Below, one piece after another: positions 1 through 7,937 of a stretch of DNA of 64,000 bases. Below the pieces are notes generated by a model. It saw only the letters and a program-made list of their open reading frames with translations. It was not told the origin of the DNA and searched no databases. The stretch's first letter is position 1. Every line of letters starts with the position of its first letter. The stretch spans positions 1 through 64,000 of the forward strand of contig NZ_JALBWV010000034.1 of the NCBI RefSeq assembly GCF_022678645.1. Direction: 5' to 3'. The position numbers and the translations under genes were made by a program. The stretch is from Saccharopolyspora soli (GTDB lineage: Bacteria; Actinomycetota; Actinomycetes; Mycobacteriales; Pseudonocardiaceae).

Positions 1-85
1 GTGGCCGCCCCCGGCCAACGCTCACCCCAACACCCTGGGGGTGCGGCCCAACCCGGGTTGCCCCCGGCTTGCGCACTCACGATGT

Positions 86-1846
86 CTATTGGGTGGTGGT
101 CAGGGGTGTCGTGGTGGGTGGGGCGAAGGCACCGAGGGTGAGGCCGAGGGCGGTCGGCGCGTCGGGAATGCCGCGTCCCGTGCGCAGGGCGTCCGGCGAG
201 CCGGGGGCCGCCAGCGGGCGGCAGCTGGCGCGCAGGATGTCGAACAGGTGCTCCACTCGCGCGGCACCGTGCATCGGGAGTTGGCCGCGGAAGTGCTCGT
301 GGTGCGCGAGGACCAGCGCGGCCAGACCGGCGATGTGCGCCGCAGCCAAGCTGGTGCCGTCCAGGACGGCATAACCGTTCCCCGGCGCTGCGGACAGGAC
401 TGCCACGCCCGGTGCGCATACGTCGATCTCCGGACCCGCGGCGCTGAACCCCGCCGAGTACAGGCCGTCGGGGGTGACCGGCATGGCCGGGTGCGTGGCG
501 TGGGACGTGTCGGCCGGGTAGGTGCGCAGCGCTCCCAGCGCGCCGACGGTGAACACGGTCGGCAGGTTGGCGGGGAAGGCGACCGGTCCGGCGGTGTCCC
601 CGGCGGGCGCGATGCAGGCGATACCGGCGTTGTAGGCATCCAAGAGCTTGCGCGCTACCAGTGTCGACGTGTTGGGGGACGCGACGGCGAGGTGCGCGAT
701 GTCGATGGATTGTTCGATGCAGCGGTCCAGCGCGGCGATCAGGTCGCTGGCGCGGCCGCCCGGCAGGACTCGGCAGGAGTCCAGTTCCGCGTCCACGGCG
801 ATGCCGACGATGCCGCTCTCGCTGTCCAGGCCAGCGATGATCCCGGCGCAATGGGTCCCGTGCCCGACCGGATCGTGGGCCCAGTCCCGTTCCTTGCCCC
901 AGACGAAGTTGAGTCCGCTCCGGATCCTGCCCTTGAGGTCGGGGTGCTCGGTGTCGACTCCCGAGTCGATGGTGGCGATCCTGACGCCGTAGGCGCGGAA
1001 CGTCGGCGGGACGCGGTCCAGTCCGAGCGCGCTGTGGCCCCAACTCAGGTGTTGCCGCTCGGACAGGTCCGGGAAGGTGTTCCCCAGCGGGGTCAGCGTG
1101 ATCAGGTTGTCGTCGGTGCTCGTCAGCGCCGGGCGGACCAGCCAGCGGTCCCAGTGCTGTCCCGCCGGTTTGACGTAGACGGCTTGGACCTGCTCCGCGG
1201 TGTCCCCGGTCAGCGTGATGGTGGCGCGACCCTCGCGGTCGGTGACCGCCTGCGTCGGCCAACTGGCACCGAGGAGGTACACGCATGCACCCGCCACGGG
1301 TTTGCCGTCATCGTCGGTGACGCGGAAGGGCAGGTTCGTGATGTCCTCGCCGAGGGGGACGATCATGCTCGGGTCGTGCAGGAAAAGCCCGTCGACTCCG
1401 GGGGTCGGGGCGCTGTAGGTCAGCGACCAGTCCCGTTCGACGTGCACCTGGGTGGACTCCAGGGCTTTGGCCTGCTCGGCGGTTGCCTCGATCACGACGA
1501 TTTCCGGACAGGTGGGCGCGGCCAGCGCACCGTTGATCTTCGCGGCGGGGCGCAGCCGTTTGAGGACGGTGCCCGAGCCGTTGCGCCGTTCCAACGCGTC
1601 GCACAGGGTGTCCATGCTGATCGCTGCCACGCCGGGCGGCAGTTCGCGCTGCGGAACGGCCGCCACCATGTAGCGGTCCCGCCGCGGCTCAACCCGGCCG
1701 TTGTCCCGTGCTGGGCGGCTCTTCCGCCCGCGCGCCTGCTGGCCACCCTTCTGCTTCGCCTGTTGGCCACCGCGCTGCTCGGCGGAAGCCTGGGCGTCGG
1801 TGGACGAACCGTTCGCCGCGCCGCTCCTGTTGGTCTGCTCAGTCAT
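86..1846 (-). CDS. Subtilisin-like serine protease (S8 family) with a long N-terminal region
   Basis: A 586-residue S8 peptidase. The catalytic triad is visible as Asp294 in ATIDSGVD, His329 in GHGTHCAG and Ser499 in DGTSLAAAH. The residue that normally supplies the oxyanion hole (Asn in AAGN) reads Asp417 in PAGDT, and the Ser motif is SLAAAH instead of the usual SMAxPH, so activity or specificity may be unusual. About 230 residues precede the protease domain: a basic Gln/Gly/Arg-rich start, then a segment with a carboxypeptidase-regulatory or Ig-like look (GKPVAGACVYL...GRATITLTG). I see no signal peptide, so it is probably cytoplasmic or exported by another route. It lies 169 bp downstream of the WxQQ-repeat protein gene on the same strand, a likely operon. 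The family call is firm; the substrate is unknown. Confidence 0.9.
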   Translation of the reverse strand: MTEQTNRSGAANGSSTDAQASAEQRGGQQAKQKGGQQARGRKSRPARDNGRVEPRRDRYMVAAVPQRELPPGVAAISMDTLCDALERRNGSGTVLKRLRPAAKINGALAAPTCPEIVVIEATAEQAKALESTQVHVERDWSLTYSAPTPGVDGLFLHDPSMIVPLGEDITNLPFRVTDDDGKPVAGACVYLLGASWPTQAVTDREGRATITLTGDTAEQVQAVYVKPAGQHWDRWLVRPALTSTDDNLITLTPLGNTFPDLSERQHLSWGHSALGLDRVPPTFRAYGVRIATIDSGVDTEHPDLKGRIRSGLNFVWGKERDWAHDPVGHGTHCAGIIAGLDSESGIVGIAVDAELDSCRVLPGGRASDLIAALDRCIEQSIDIAHLAVASPNTSTLVARKLLDAYNAGIACIAPAGDTAGPVAFPANLPTVFTVGALGALRTYPADTSHATHPAMPVTPDGLYSAGFSAAGPEIDVCAPGVAVLSAAPGNGYAVLDGTSLAAAHIAGLAALVLAHHEHFRGQLPMHGAARVEHLFDILRASCRPLAAPGSPDALRTGRGIPDAPTALGLTLGAFAPPTTTPLTTTQ

Positions 1847-2015
1847 CTCGTCTCCACGGCCCTTCTCGCCGTCGCATTGGTCATCCCGAAAAGCGCCACC
1901 GGCAACCGACTGCTGCCGTGGCCCGTTGTGACCAGGGCCGCGGCAGTGACCGGGGCGGAGAAGTGCCCGAGCCGATCACGGTCTCGGGCACCTCCCTCAC
2001 ATCGGATTCATCCGG

Positions 2016-2486
2016 TCACAGGAACGAACCCACCGCACCGCCGAACTGCGGCTGGACCTGCTGGGTCCACGGAGTCCACGAAGTCTGCTGGCTCCAGGGA
2101 GCCCACGAAGCCTGCTGGCCCCAGGGGGCCTGCTGGGACCACGGAATCTGCTGGGTCCATTGCGCCTGCTGGGTCCACGGAACCTGCTGGCCCCACAGCG
2201 CTTGCTGTCCGGACCAAGGCTGGAACCACTGCGCACCGAACTGGAATTGCGGCAACATCTGCACCAGTCGTGCCTGGATCACGTACGGCACCAGATCCAG
2301 CACCGCCGCGGCCGCCAGTTGGCTGGCGTGCAGGATCGCTGCCGGTGGCACGACCGGGGCCGCCTGTGGCTGGATCTGGCCGATCTGCGGCTGGATCATC
2401 GAGCCGAAGGGCACCTGGCCGGAAGCCGTGCTCGCGCCCAGTCCGTACATGGACTGCGCGGGGTTCGGCGCAACCATCGCTGTCAT
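2016..2486 (-). CDS. Small Trp/Gln hexapeptide-repeat protein, function unknown
   Basis: A 156-residue protein I do not recognise. Residues 1-50 are rich in Pro, Gln and Gly, residues 51-80 form an Ala/Leu/Val-rich, probably helical stretch, and residues 87-143 are a tandem repeat of W-[S/T/G]-Q-Q-x-x. Trp residues at 98, 104, 110, 116, 122 and 128 are exactly six apart, followed by two nine-residue units (WAPWSQQ and WTPWTQQ). There is no Cys, signal peptide or transmembrane segment. The start is well supported: AGGAGG lies at 2491-2496 on the minus strand, four bases before the ATG. It precedes the S8 protease gene on the same strand and could be its substrate, scaffold or partner. The coding call is good; the role is open. 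Confidence 0.72.
   Translation of the reverse strand: MTAMVAPNPAQSMYGLGASTASGQVPFGSMIQPQIGQIQPQAAPVVPPAAILHASQLAAAAVLDLVPYVIQARLVQMLPQFQFGAQWFQPWSGQQALWGQQVPWTQQAQWTQQIPWSQQAPWGQQASWAPWSQQTSWTPWTQQVQPQFGGAVGSFL
2058..2228 (-). repeat. Coding tandem repeat, 18-bp period (W-x-Q-Q-x-x)
   Basis: This stretch encodes residues 87-143 of the small repeat protein. The period is 18 bp at DNA level (six residues); the later units are 27 bp (nine residues). The encoded unit is Trp, then Ser/Thr/Gly, then Gln-Gln and two variable residues, often ending in Pro. The Trp and Gln-Gln positions are strictly kept while the linker residues vary. Confidence 0.8.
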
Positions 2487-2965
2487 CCGTTCCTCCTATG
2501 AAGCGGGGAAATGCCCGGTAGATCTTGGATATCCGGGACTTGCAGGCAGCCCAGACGCTAGGGAGGCCACCAGACCCCAGCAACCGGAGTTCACCCGTGC
2601 GACGAGACCCGACGAACGAACAACGCCCCGAACGAAGCAACATCGGTGGATCTTCGCGAAAAACCCGATGGTAGAGCCGAATTCTCTTCACGGACCGACG
2701 TCATGAACGGGCAGGCGCCCACCGCGGATCCGACGCGGAAGATCCACAGTGGTCACCAAGATCCTTGTGCGACCCACGACGCCCCACCGCCTGACCCGCG
2801 GTCTGGGGCTTGTCTTCGCAGCGGCGTGGAGTGGCGGTGCGCTGGCGTCCCGTCAGCAGACATGACCTGTACCAGATGGCCTAATCGCAAACGATTTTCT
2901 TGTTTGCGCTAACGAGTGCGCGTTAGGTGTTGGTCATGGCGACGTCAGGAAGGGGATGAACGCTC
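2487..2965. other. Intergenic region between the repeat-protein gene and ggt
   Basis: A 479-bp gap between divergent genes. I find no convincing gene in it. It must hold the promoter of the repeat-protein/protease pair and that of the gamma-glutamyltransferase gene. The recognisable structure is the pair of inverted repeats at 2886-2926. Confidence 0.6.
2886..2926. promoter_or_regulatory. Two abutting inverted repeats upstream of ggt
   Basis: CGCAAAC (2886-2892) pairs with GTTTGCG (2902-2908) across a 9-nt AT-rich spacer. CTAACG (2909-2914) pairs with CGTTAG (2921-2926) across 6 nt. They touch each other and end 39 bp before the ggt start. They could be an operator or part of the leader; no regulator is encoded next to them. 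Confidence 0.4.
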
Positions 2966-4858
2966 GTGGGCGATGTGATCCGGCCGTCTCGTCGTGACCT
3001 GTTGAAGGCAAGTGGTGCCACCGTGGCGCTCTCCGCGATGGGTGGCGTGCCCGTCGCGGCAGCCGAGTCCGTACCCGAGAATGCGGCCATGAGTACAACT
3101 GGCAGTCCTACCCTCAGCGAAACGCCGTTCGGGCAGCCGACGGCGTCGATTCCTGAGCCGGGCTCGACCATCACCGCGGTACGGGGGAGCCGCACGTCGG
3201 GTTGGGGCCTGCAGACCCGTTCGGAGGTGCTCGCGCGCAACGGGGTCGTGGCCACCAGCCAGTCGGTTGCCGCGCAGGTCGGGGTGCGGGTGCTCGCCGA
3301 AGGCGGGAACTCGGTGGACGCCGCCGTGGCCACCGCGGCGATGCTCGGCTTGGTCGAGGAGCTCAGTGCCAGTATCGGCGGCGACAGCTTCGCCCTGCAC
3401 TACTCCGCCGCCGACCGCACGGTCTACGGCCTCAACTCGGCCGGATGGGCGCCCGCGGCGTGGACGCCGGAGTACTTCCGCAGCCGGGGTTACACCCCGG
3501 AGACCGGCATGCCCAACGACGGCATCGATTCGGTCACCGTGCCCGGCGCGGTGGCGGGTTGGGACCAGTTGTTGAAACGCTTCGGCCGCAAGGATTTCCA
3601 CGCCGTGCTGCAGCCCTCCGTGGAACTCGCGGAGCAGGGTTTCGGAGTCACCGAACGAATCCGCAGCCAGTGGGACGGTGCGGTCGAGAAGCTGAGCAAG
3701 GACCCGGATTCCGCCCACACCTTCCTCATCGACGGCAAAGCCCCCGACCTGTATTCCATCTTCCGCAACCCGGACCTGGCCCGCGCCTACCGCGCGTTGC
3801 AGCGGCGGGGCGCGGATGCCTTCTACCGCGGCGAAATCGCCCAGGCCATCGTGGAAAAGAGCAAGGCGGTGGGTGGTGCGATCACCGCGGATGATCTCGC
3901 GGATTTCCAACCCGAGTGGGTGCAACCGCTCACAGTGGACTACCACGGCTACGAGATGAACCAGCTGCCGCCGACCACGCAGGGCTTCGCGGTGCTGATC
4001 ATGCTCAACGTCATCAAGCAGATCACCCCGGTGCACGGCTACGACCTGGCGCAGCTCGGCCCGAGGTCACCGCAGTTCTGGCACTTCGTCATCGAGGCCA
4101 AGAAACTCGCCTACGACGACCTCAACCGCTACAACGGCGATCCGAACGTCGTCGACGTGCCGATGGACATGCTGCTGTCCGACGAGCACGCCATCGAGCT
4201 CTGCCGCCAGATCGATCCGAAGCGGGCACATCCTCCGCAGGTCCCCGGCGCGGTCAACTCCGGCACGGTCTACATCAGCACGGCGGACCGCTGGGGCAAC
4301 ATGACCTCGTTCATCTACAGCAACTTCTCCAACTTCGGCTCCGGCGTCACCATCCCGGGGTTCGGTTTTCCGCTGCAGAACCGAGGTGCGTTGTTCAACC
4401 TCGACCCCGCCTCGCCGAACATCGTGGCGCCGCACAAGCGTCCGTTCCACACGCTGATCCCGGCCTTCGTCACCCAGGACGGCCGACCGGTGCTCTCCTA
4501 CGGGAACATGGGCGGCGGGGCACAAGCCCAAGCCCAGGCCCTCGAAATGGTGTTCATGGTCAACCTGGGCATGAATCCCCAGGCCGCTACCGACGCCGCT
4601 CGCTTCTACCACGACCACTTCAACGACCAGCTCGAACTGGAACCCGAGTTGCACGACCTCGTCGGCGCCCAACTCGCGGGGATGGGCCACCAACTCGCAT
4701 CGCCGTCGAGTTCCAGCGTGGGCGGTTACCAGGCCATCCACTTCACCCCGGAGGAACCCGGCGACTGGCCCGCCGCCACCGGTCCCGACGGTCCGGTCAA
4801 CGGCGTTTACCGAGCCGCATCCGACCACCGCAAGGACGGCACCGCCATCGGCTGGTAG
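2966..4858 (+). CDS. Tat-exported gamma-glutamyltransferase family protein
   Basis: A 630-residue member of the gamma-glutamyltranspeptidase family (Ntn hydrolases), which transfer or hydrolyse gamma-glutamyl groups of glutathione and related amides. The N-terminus has a twin-arginine signal (SRRDLLK followed by a hydrophobic stretch ending VPVAAAE), so the protein is likely exported folded. The autoprocessing site can be placed at TVYISTADRWGN: aligned with the TTHYSVVDKDGN small-subunit start of known enzymes, the nucleophilic Thr is kept but the second Thr is Val. A Gly-rich loop (NMGGGAQAQAQ) follows. The GTG start at 2966 has AGGAAGGGG 11 bases upstream; a nearby ATG at 2956 is out of frame. 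The gene stands alone and is closed by the hairpin at 4887-4936. Substrate range is not predictable. Confidence 0.85.
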   Translation: MGDVIRPSRRDLLKASGATVALSAMGGVPVAAAESVPENAAMSTTGSPTLSETPFGQPTASIPEPGSTITAVRGSRTSGWGLQTRSEVLARNGVVATSQSVAAQVGVRVLAEGGNSVDAAVATAAMLGLVEELSASIGGDSFALHYSAADRTVYGLNSAGWAPAAWTPEYFRSRGYTPETGMPNDGIDSVTVPGAVAGWDQLLKRFGRKDFHAVLQPSVELAEQGFGVTERIRSQWDGAVEKLSKDPDSAHTFLIDGKAPDLYSIFRNPDLARAYRALQRRGADAFYRGEIAQAIVEKSKAVGGAITADDLADFQPEWVQPLTVDYHGYEMNQLPPTTQGFAVLIMLNVIKQITPVHGYDLAQLGPRSPQFWHFVIEAKKLAYDDLNRYNGDPNVVDVPMDMLLSDEHAIELCRQIDPKRAHPPQVPGAVNSGTVYISTADRWGNMTSFIYSNFSNFGSGVTIPGFGFPLQNRGALFNLDPASPNIVAPHKRPFHTLIPAFVTQDGRPVLSYGNMGGGAQAQAQALEMVFMVNLGMNPQAATDAARFYHDHFNDQLELEPELHDLVGAQLAGMGHQLASPSSSSVGGYQAIHFTPEEPGDWPAATGPDGPVNGVYRAASDHRKDGTAIGW

Positions 4859-4886
4859 CACACGTCGAAACCAGCTGATCCCAGGT

Positions 4887-4936
4887 TCGAAACGTGACAC
4901 GCTCGGCGACAAGTCGCCGAGCGTGTCACGTTTCGA
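4887..4936. terminator. Long perfect hairpin, bidirectional terminator
   Basis: Two 24-bp arms (4887-4910 and 4913-4936) are perfect inverse complements separated by only AA. It lies between the convergent ggt and lrp genes, and its right arm contains the lrp stop codon (4926-4928). There is no strong T-tract, as is common for actinomycete terminators. Confidence 0.8.
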
Positions 4937-5393
4937 TCGACTTCAGTGCGGAGATCGCAGTGGAGTGGGTGTGGCGGTAGATCACCGATGTCTTGAAACC
5001 GGTGACCTCTTTGCGCTTGGCGAGCCGATCGACGAGGAAGGCGTGCAGCCGATCGAGATCCTGCACCGCGACGTGGAGCAGGAAGTCGTCATTCCCGGCG
5101 AGCACGAAGATCGACAGCACCTCGGGCAGGGTCGCGACGAAGTCCTGGAAGGAATCGATCACCTGCCGGTGCAATGGCCGTACCTGCACGGAGATCATGG
5201 CTTGCACGCCGCGGTGCAGCGCAGCCAGCGAAACGTCCGCGTGGTAGCCGCGGATCACGTCGCGCCGTTCGAGGGCGCGGACGCGCTCCAGGGCCGTCGA
5301 GGGTGCGACGCCCAGCCGTCGGGCGAGTTCGCGGTTGGTCTGCCGTGCATCGGTCTGCAACTCGGCCAGGATCGCCGAATCAAGTTCGTCCAT
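4926..5393 (-). CDS. Lrp/AsnC family transcriptional regulator
   Basis: A 155-residue Lrp/AsnC regulator. An N-terminal winged HTH (residues 4-60: DSAILAELQTDARQTNRELARRLGVAPSTA in two overlapping motifs) is followed by a RAM/AsnC ligand-binding domain (about 68-145). These proteins bind amino acids and form octamers. It is divergent from the branched-chain amino acid dehydrogenase gene at 5561, and an inverted repeat abuts its start codon. The likely job is amino-acid-responsive control of that dehydrogenase together with autoregulation; this is inferred from position. Confidence 0.9.
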   Translation of the reverse strand: MDELDSAILAELQTDARQTNRELARRLGVAPSTALERVRALERRDVIRGYHADVSLAALHRGVQAMISVQVRPLHRQVIDSFQDFVATLPEVLSIFVLAGNDDFLLHVAVQDLDRLHAFLVDRLAKRKEVTGFKTSVIYRHTHSTAISALKSIET

Positions 5394-5421
5394 GACCGGA
5401 AAATAACATGATATTCCGGTC
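5394..5421. promoter_or_regulatory. Candidate Lrp operator abutting the lrp start codon
   Basis: GACCGGAA (5394-5401) and TTCCGGTC (5414-5421) are perfect 8-bp inverted arms around a 12-nt AT-rich centre. The element begins directly next to the lrp start codon inside the divergent lrp/dehydrogenase region. This is typical placement for autoregulation. The assignment to this Lrp is inference. Confidence 0.5.
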
Positions 5422-5560
5422 GTTTGTTCGGATTATCAAGTTGATTCCATTCATTTCAGTATGGTCATCGCCATAACGTCGTACATACGGGCGAGTCTCA
5501 GGCGAAGTGCGGATCATCTGTTCGGGCTCGGTTCTCCGCCTGCGAATCCTGGAGGAACAC

Positions 5561-6640
5561 GTGAATGCGACCAGCGGTCACCAAGCATCGAGGTTTGAGC
5601 ACGAGGAGGTCGTGGTGCGCCGCGGCCAACGCAGCGGGTTGCCGATCATCGTGGCAATCCACTCGACAGCGCGGGGGCCCGCCATCGGTGGGTGCCGCTT
5701 CTGGCAGTACCCGCACTGGACCGACGGTCTCACCGACGCGCTCCGCCTGTCGGCGGGCATGACCGACAAGTGCGCTGCCGCCGGGATTCGGCAAGGGGGC
5801 GGCAAGACCGTGGTAGCGCTGCCGCCAGGACAGGTCCTCGACCCGGCAGCTCGGCGTGACATCCTGCACGACGTCGGCGACGCCATCGACAACCTCGGCG
5901 GGCGGTACACCACGGGCCCAGACGTCGGCACCACACCCGATGACATGGCCACCATCGGTGAGCGCACGACGAGCGTGTTCTGCCGACCCCGTGAACTCGG
6001 TGGCAGCGGCGACTCGTCCCCGCGCACGGCCACCGGAGTCTTGGCCGCTCTCCAGGCCCTGTGCGCCCATCTCGACGGACGGGCCACGCTCGACGGCCGC
6101 CGGATCAGCCTGGTCGGCCTCGGCCACGTCGGAACCCTGCTGGCCCGCGAACTCGCCGCGGCCGGAGCGAAACTGCTCATCGCGGACATCGACACGACGC
6201 GGCGAGTAGTCGCAGCGGAACTCGGCGCTGAGTGGACCAGCCCGGAGCATGCCCTGACAGCCGAAGTCGATGTGCTCATCCCCGCCGCCCTCGGTGGCCA
6301 ACTCACCGATGACCTCGTGCCCCGGCTCCGGTGCGCGGCCATCGCCGGACCGGCCAACAACCAGCTCGCCAACGAATCGGTTGCCGACCTGCTGCATTCC
6401 CGTGGCATCACCTGGGCGCCGGACTACCTGGTCAGCGCCGGAGGAATCCTGTACGCCACCGCATCCGAGATCGACCGACTCGGCCACGACCAGGCCGTTG
6501 AACGGGTGCGAACCATCGGTGCGAACCTGACCGCGGTCCTCGATGCCGCACGGCACGGGAACTGCAGCCCGCACCACGCCGCCCGCGCCCGAATCCACGC
6601 CCTGCTCCAAGTCCGCAACAAGCCGGAGCCCGCCAACTGA
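5561..6640 (+). CDS. Glu/Leu/Phe/Val dehydrogenase (branched-chain amino acid dehydrogenase type)
   Basis: A 359-residue NAD-dependent amino acid dehydrogenase that oxidatively deaminates a branched-chain or aromatic amino acid to the 2-oxo acid. Visible motifs are the glycine-rich substrate site RQGGGKTVVAL with its conserved Lys, GPDVGTTPDDM with the catalytic Asp, and the Rossmann motif GLGHVGTLLARELA. Length fits the Leu/Val dehydrogenases (about 350-365). I place the start at GTG 5561 because GGAGGA lies at 5551-5556; in-frame codons further upstream have no ribosome site. It is divergent from an Lrp/AsnC gene, which fits induction by its amino acid substrate. Valine dehydrogenase is the most likely identity in actinomycetes, but Leu or Phe cannot be excluded from sequence. 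Confidence 0.85.
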   Translation: MNATSGHQASRFEHEEVVVRRGQRSGLPIIVAIHSTARGPAIGGCRFWQYPHWTDGLTDALRLSAGMTDKCAAAGIRQGGGKTVVALPPGQVLDPAARRDILHDVGDAIDNLGGRYTTGPDVGTTPDDMATIGERTTSVFCRPRELGGSGDSSPRTATGVLAALQALCAHLDGRATLDGRRISLVGLGHVGTLLARELAAAGAKLLIADIDTTRRVVAAELGAEWTSPEHALTAEVDVLIPAALGGQLTDDLVPRLRCAAIAGPANNQLANESVADLLHSRGITWAPDYLVSAGGILYATASEIDRLGHDQAVERVRTIGANLTAVLDAARHGNCSPHHAARARIHALLQVRNKPEPAN

Positions 6641-6843
6641 CCAGCACCGTCGTGCTCTGAACCACGTTCTGCTGGCTGGAATTGGTTGTTGGTGGAAGTT
6701 GATTTCCTCGTGGTTGTGCCATTCTCGCGGATCTATGTCTCTTGTGGACGAATTGCGGCAAAGCCGCCCTGCCCTTCGTCCCACCGAGCGGGATCGGGCC
6801 GTTGGTGCGAGCCTGCAAGAGGTGGCCAAGGGGGCGGTGACGG

Positions 6844-7893
6844 ATGAAAGCTTTCGTGATGAAGGAAATCGGCCAGGTCGGCTTCATGGACAAGGCCGTA
6901 CCGCGACCGGGTCCGGGCGATGCCGTCGTGCGGACGACCGAAGCCCTCATCTGCACGTCGGACTCCCACACCGTCAAGGGGGGCATCGGGCCGAGGGAGA
7001 ACTTGACGCTCGGCCACGAAGCGGTCGGTGTGGTGCACGAGGTGGGCAGCGAAGTGCGGGTGTTCCAACCCGGCGACCGGATTCTGGTCGGCGCCATCAC
7101 TCCGGACTGGGGGAGCGCGGCCGCCCAGAACGGTTACCCCTCGCAGTCCGGTGCGCCGCTCGGCGGTTTCAAGTTCGCCAACACCAAGGACGGGGTCTTC
7201 GCCGAGTACTTTCACGTGAACGAAGCCGATGCCAACCTGGCGAAGATTCCGGACGGCATTTCCGACGAGGTGGCCGTCTACTGCGCCGACATGCTGTCGA
7301 CCGGCCTCATGGGAGCCGAGAAGGGGAACATCCCCATCGGCGGCACGGTGGCCGTCCTCGCCCAAGGGCCGGTGGGGCTGATGGCGACGGCCGGGGCCCG
7401 GCTTCGCGGCGCGGGGCTCGTCATCGGGGTCGAATCCGTTCCCAGCAGGCAGAAGCTGGCGCGTATCTACGGTGCGGATGACGTCGTGGATTTCACGCGC
7501 GAGGACGTCATCGAGCGGATCCTCGATCTGACGCGCGGCGAGGGAGTGGACACGGCCATCGAGGCGCTCGGCGCGGACGCGACGTTCCAGACCGCCGTCA
7601 AGATCACCAAGCCGGGCGGGACGGTGTCCAACATCGGCTATTTCGGCGAAGGCGATTTCGTGCGCATTCCCCGCGTCGAGTGGGGAGTCGGAATGGCTGA
7701 CAAGACGATCGCGACGGGGCTGTGCCCCGGCGGCCGGGTGCGCATGCAGCGGTTGCTTCGGCTGCTGGAGACCAAACGCGTTGATCCCACGCACATGACG
7801 ACGCACAAGTTCCGCTTCGACGAAATGGAGCGGGCTTTCGAGGTTTCCGACCAGAAACTCGACGACGTCGTGAAGGTCCTGGTCACCTTCTAG
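6844..7893 (+). CDS. Zinc-dependent secondary alcohol dehydrogenase (NADP-type, isopropanol dehydrogenase-like)
   Basis: A 349-residue MDR-superfamily alcohol dehydrogenase. It follows the Clostridium/Thermoanaerobacter secondary-alcohol dehydrogenase pattern closely: CTSDSHTV and LGHEAVG carry the Cys and His zinc ligands, and CADMLSTG supplies the third (Asp) ligand. DGVFAEYFHVNEAD, RVEWGVGMADKTI and GLCPGGR are further signature segments. The Cys-rich structural zinc loop of horse-liver-type enzymes is absent, as expected for this subgroup. The reaction is oxidation of secondary alcohols or reduction of ketones/aldehydes with NADP(H). It is the first of three genes (44 bp to the next) read in the same direction, so it may be co-transcribed with the GH15 and G6PDH-like genes. 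Confidence 0.85.
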   Translation: MKAFVMKEIGQVGFMDKAVPRPGPGDAVVRTTEALICTSDSHTVKGGIGPRENLTLGHEAVGVVHEVGSEVRVFQPGDRILVGAITPDWGSAAAQNGYPSQSGAPLGGFKFANTKDGVFAEYFHVNEADANLAKIPDGISDEVAVYCADMLSTGLMGAEKGNIPIGGTVAVLAQGPVGLMATAGARLRGAGLVIGVESVPSRQKLARIYGADDVVDFTREDVIERILDLTRGEGVDTAIEALGADATFQTAVKITKPGGTVSNIGYFGEGDFVRIPRVEWGVGMADKTIATGLCPGGRVRMQRLLRLLETKRVDPTHMTTHKFRFDEMERAFEVSDQKLDDVVKVLVTF

Positions 7894-7937
7894 CTCGGAC
7901 GAAGGCCACTGCCTTCGCCAGGGGGCGAGGAGGCGCC

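Noticed and set aside
41-2521. Long plus-strand frame opposite the protease and repeat protein
   Set aside because: No ribosome site and no motifs. The minus strand has a full S8 triad and a perfect ribosome site for the repeat protein.
2646-2912. A small plus-strand gene in the intergenic region before ggt
   Set aside because: The predicted peptide is Arg/Cys/Pro-rich without motif, has no ribosome site and overlaps the probable promoter region.
6735-7481. An extra gene starting at ATG 6735 in another frame
   Set aside because: It runs out of frame through the alcohol dehydrogenase gene, whose zinc ligands and motifs are clear, and has no family motif.
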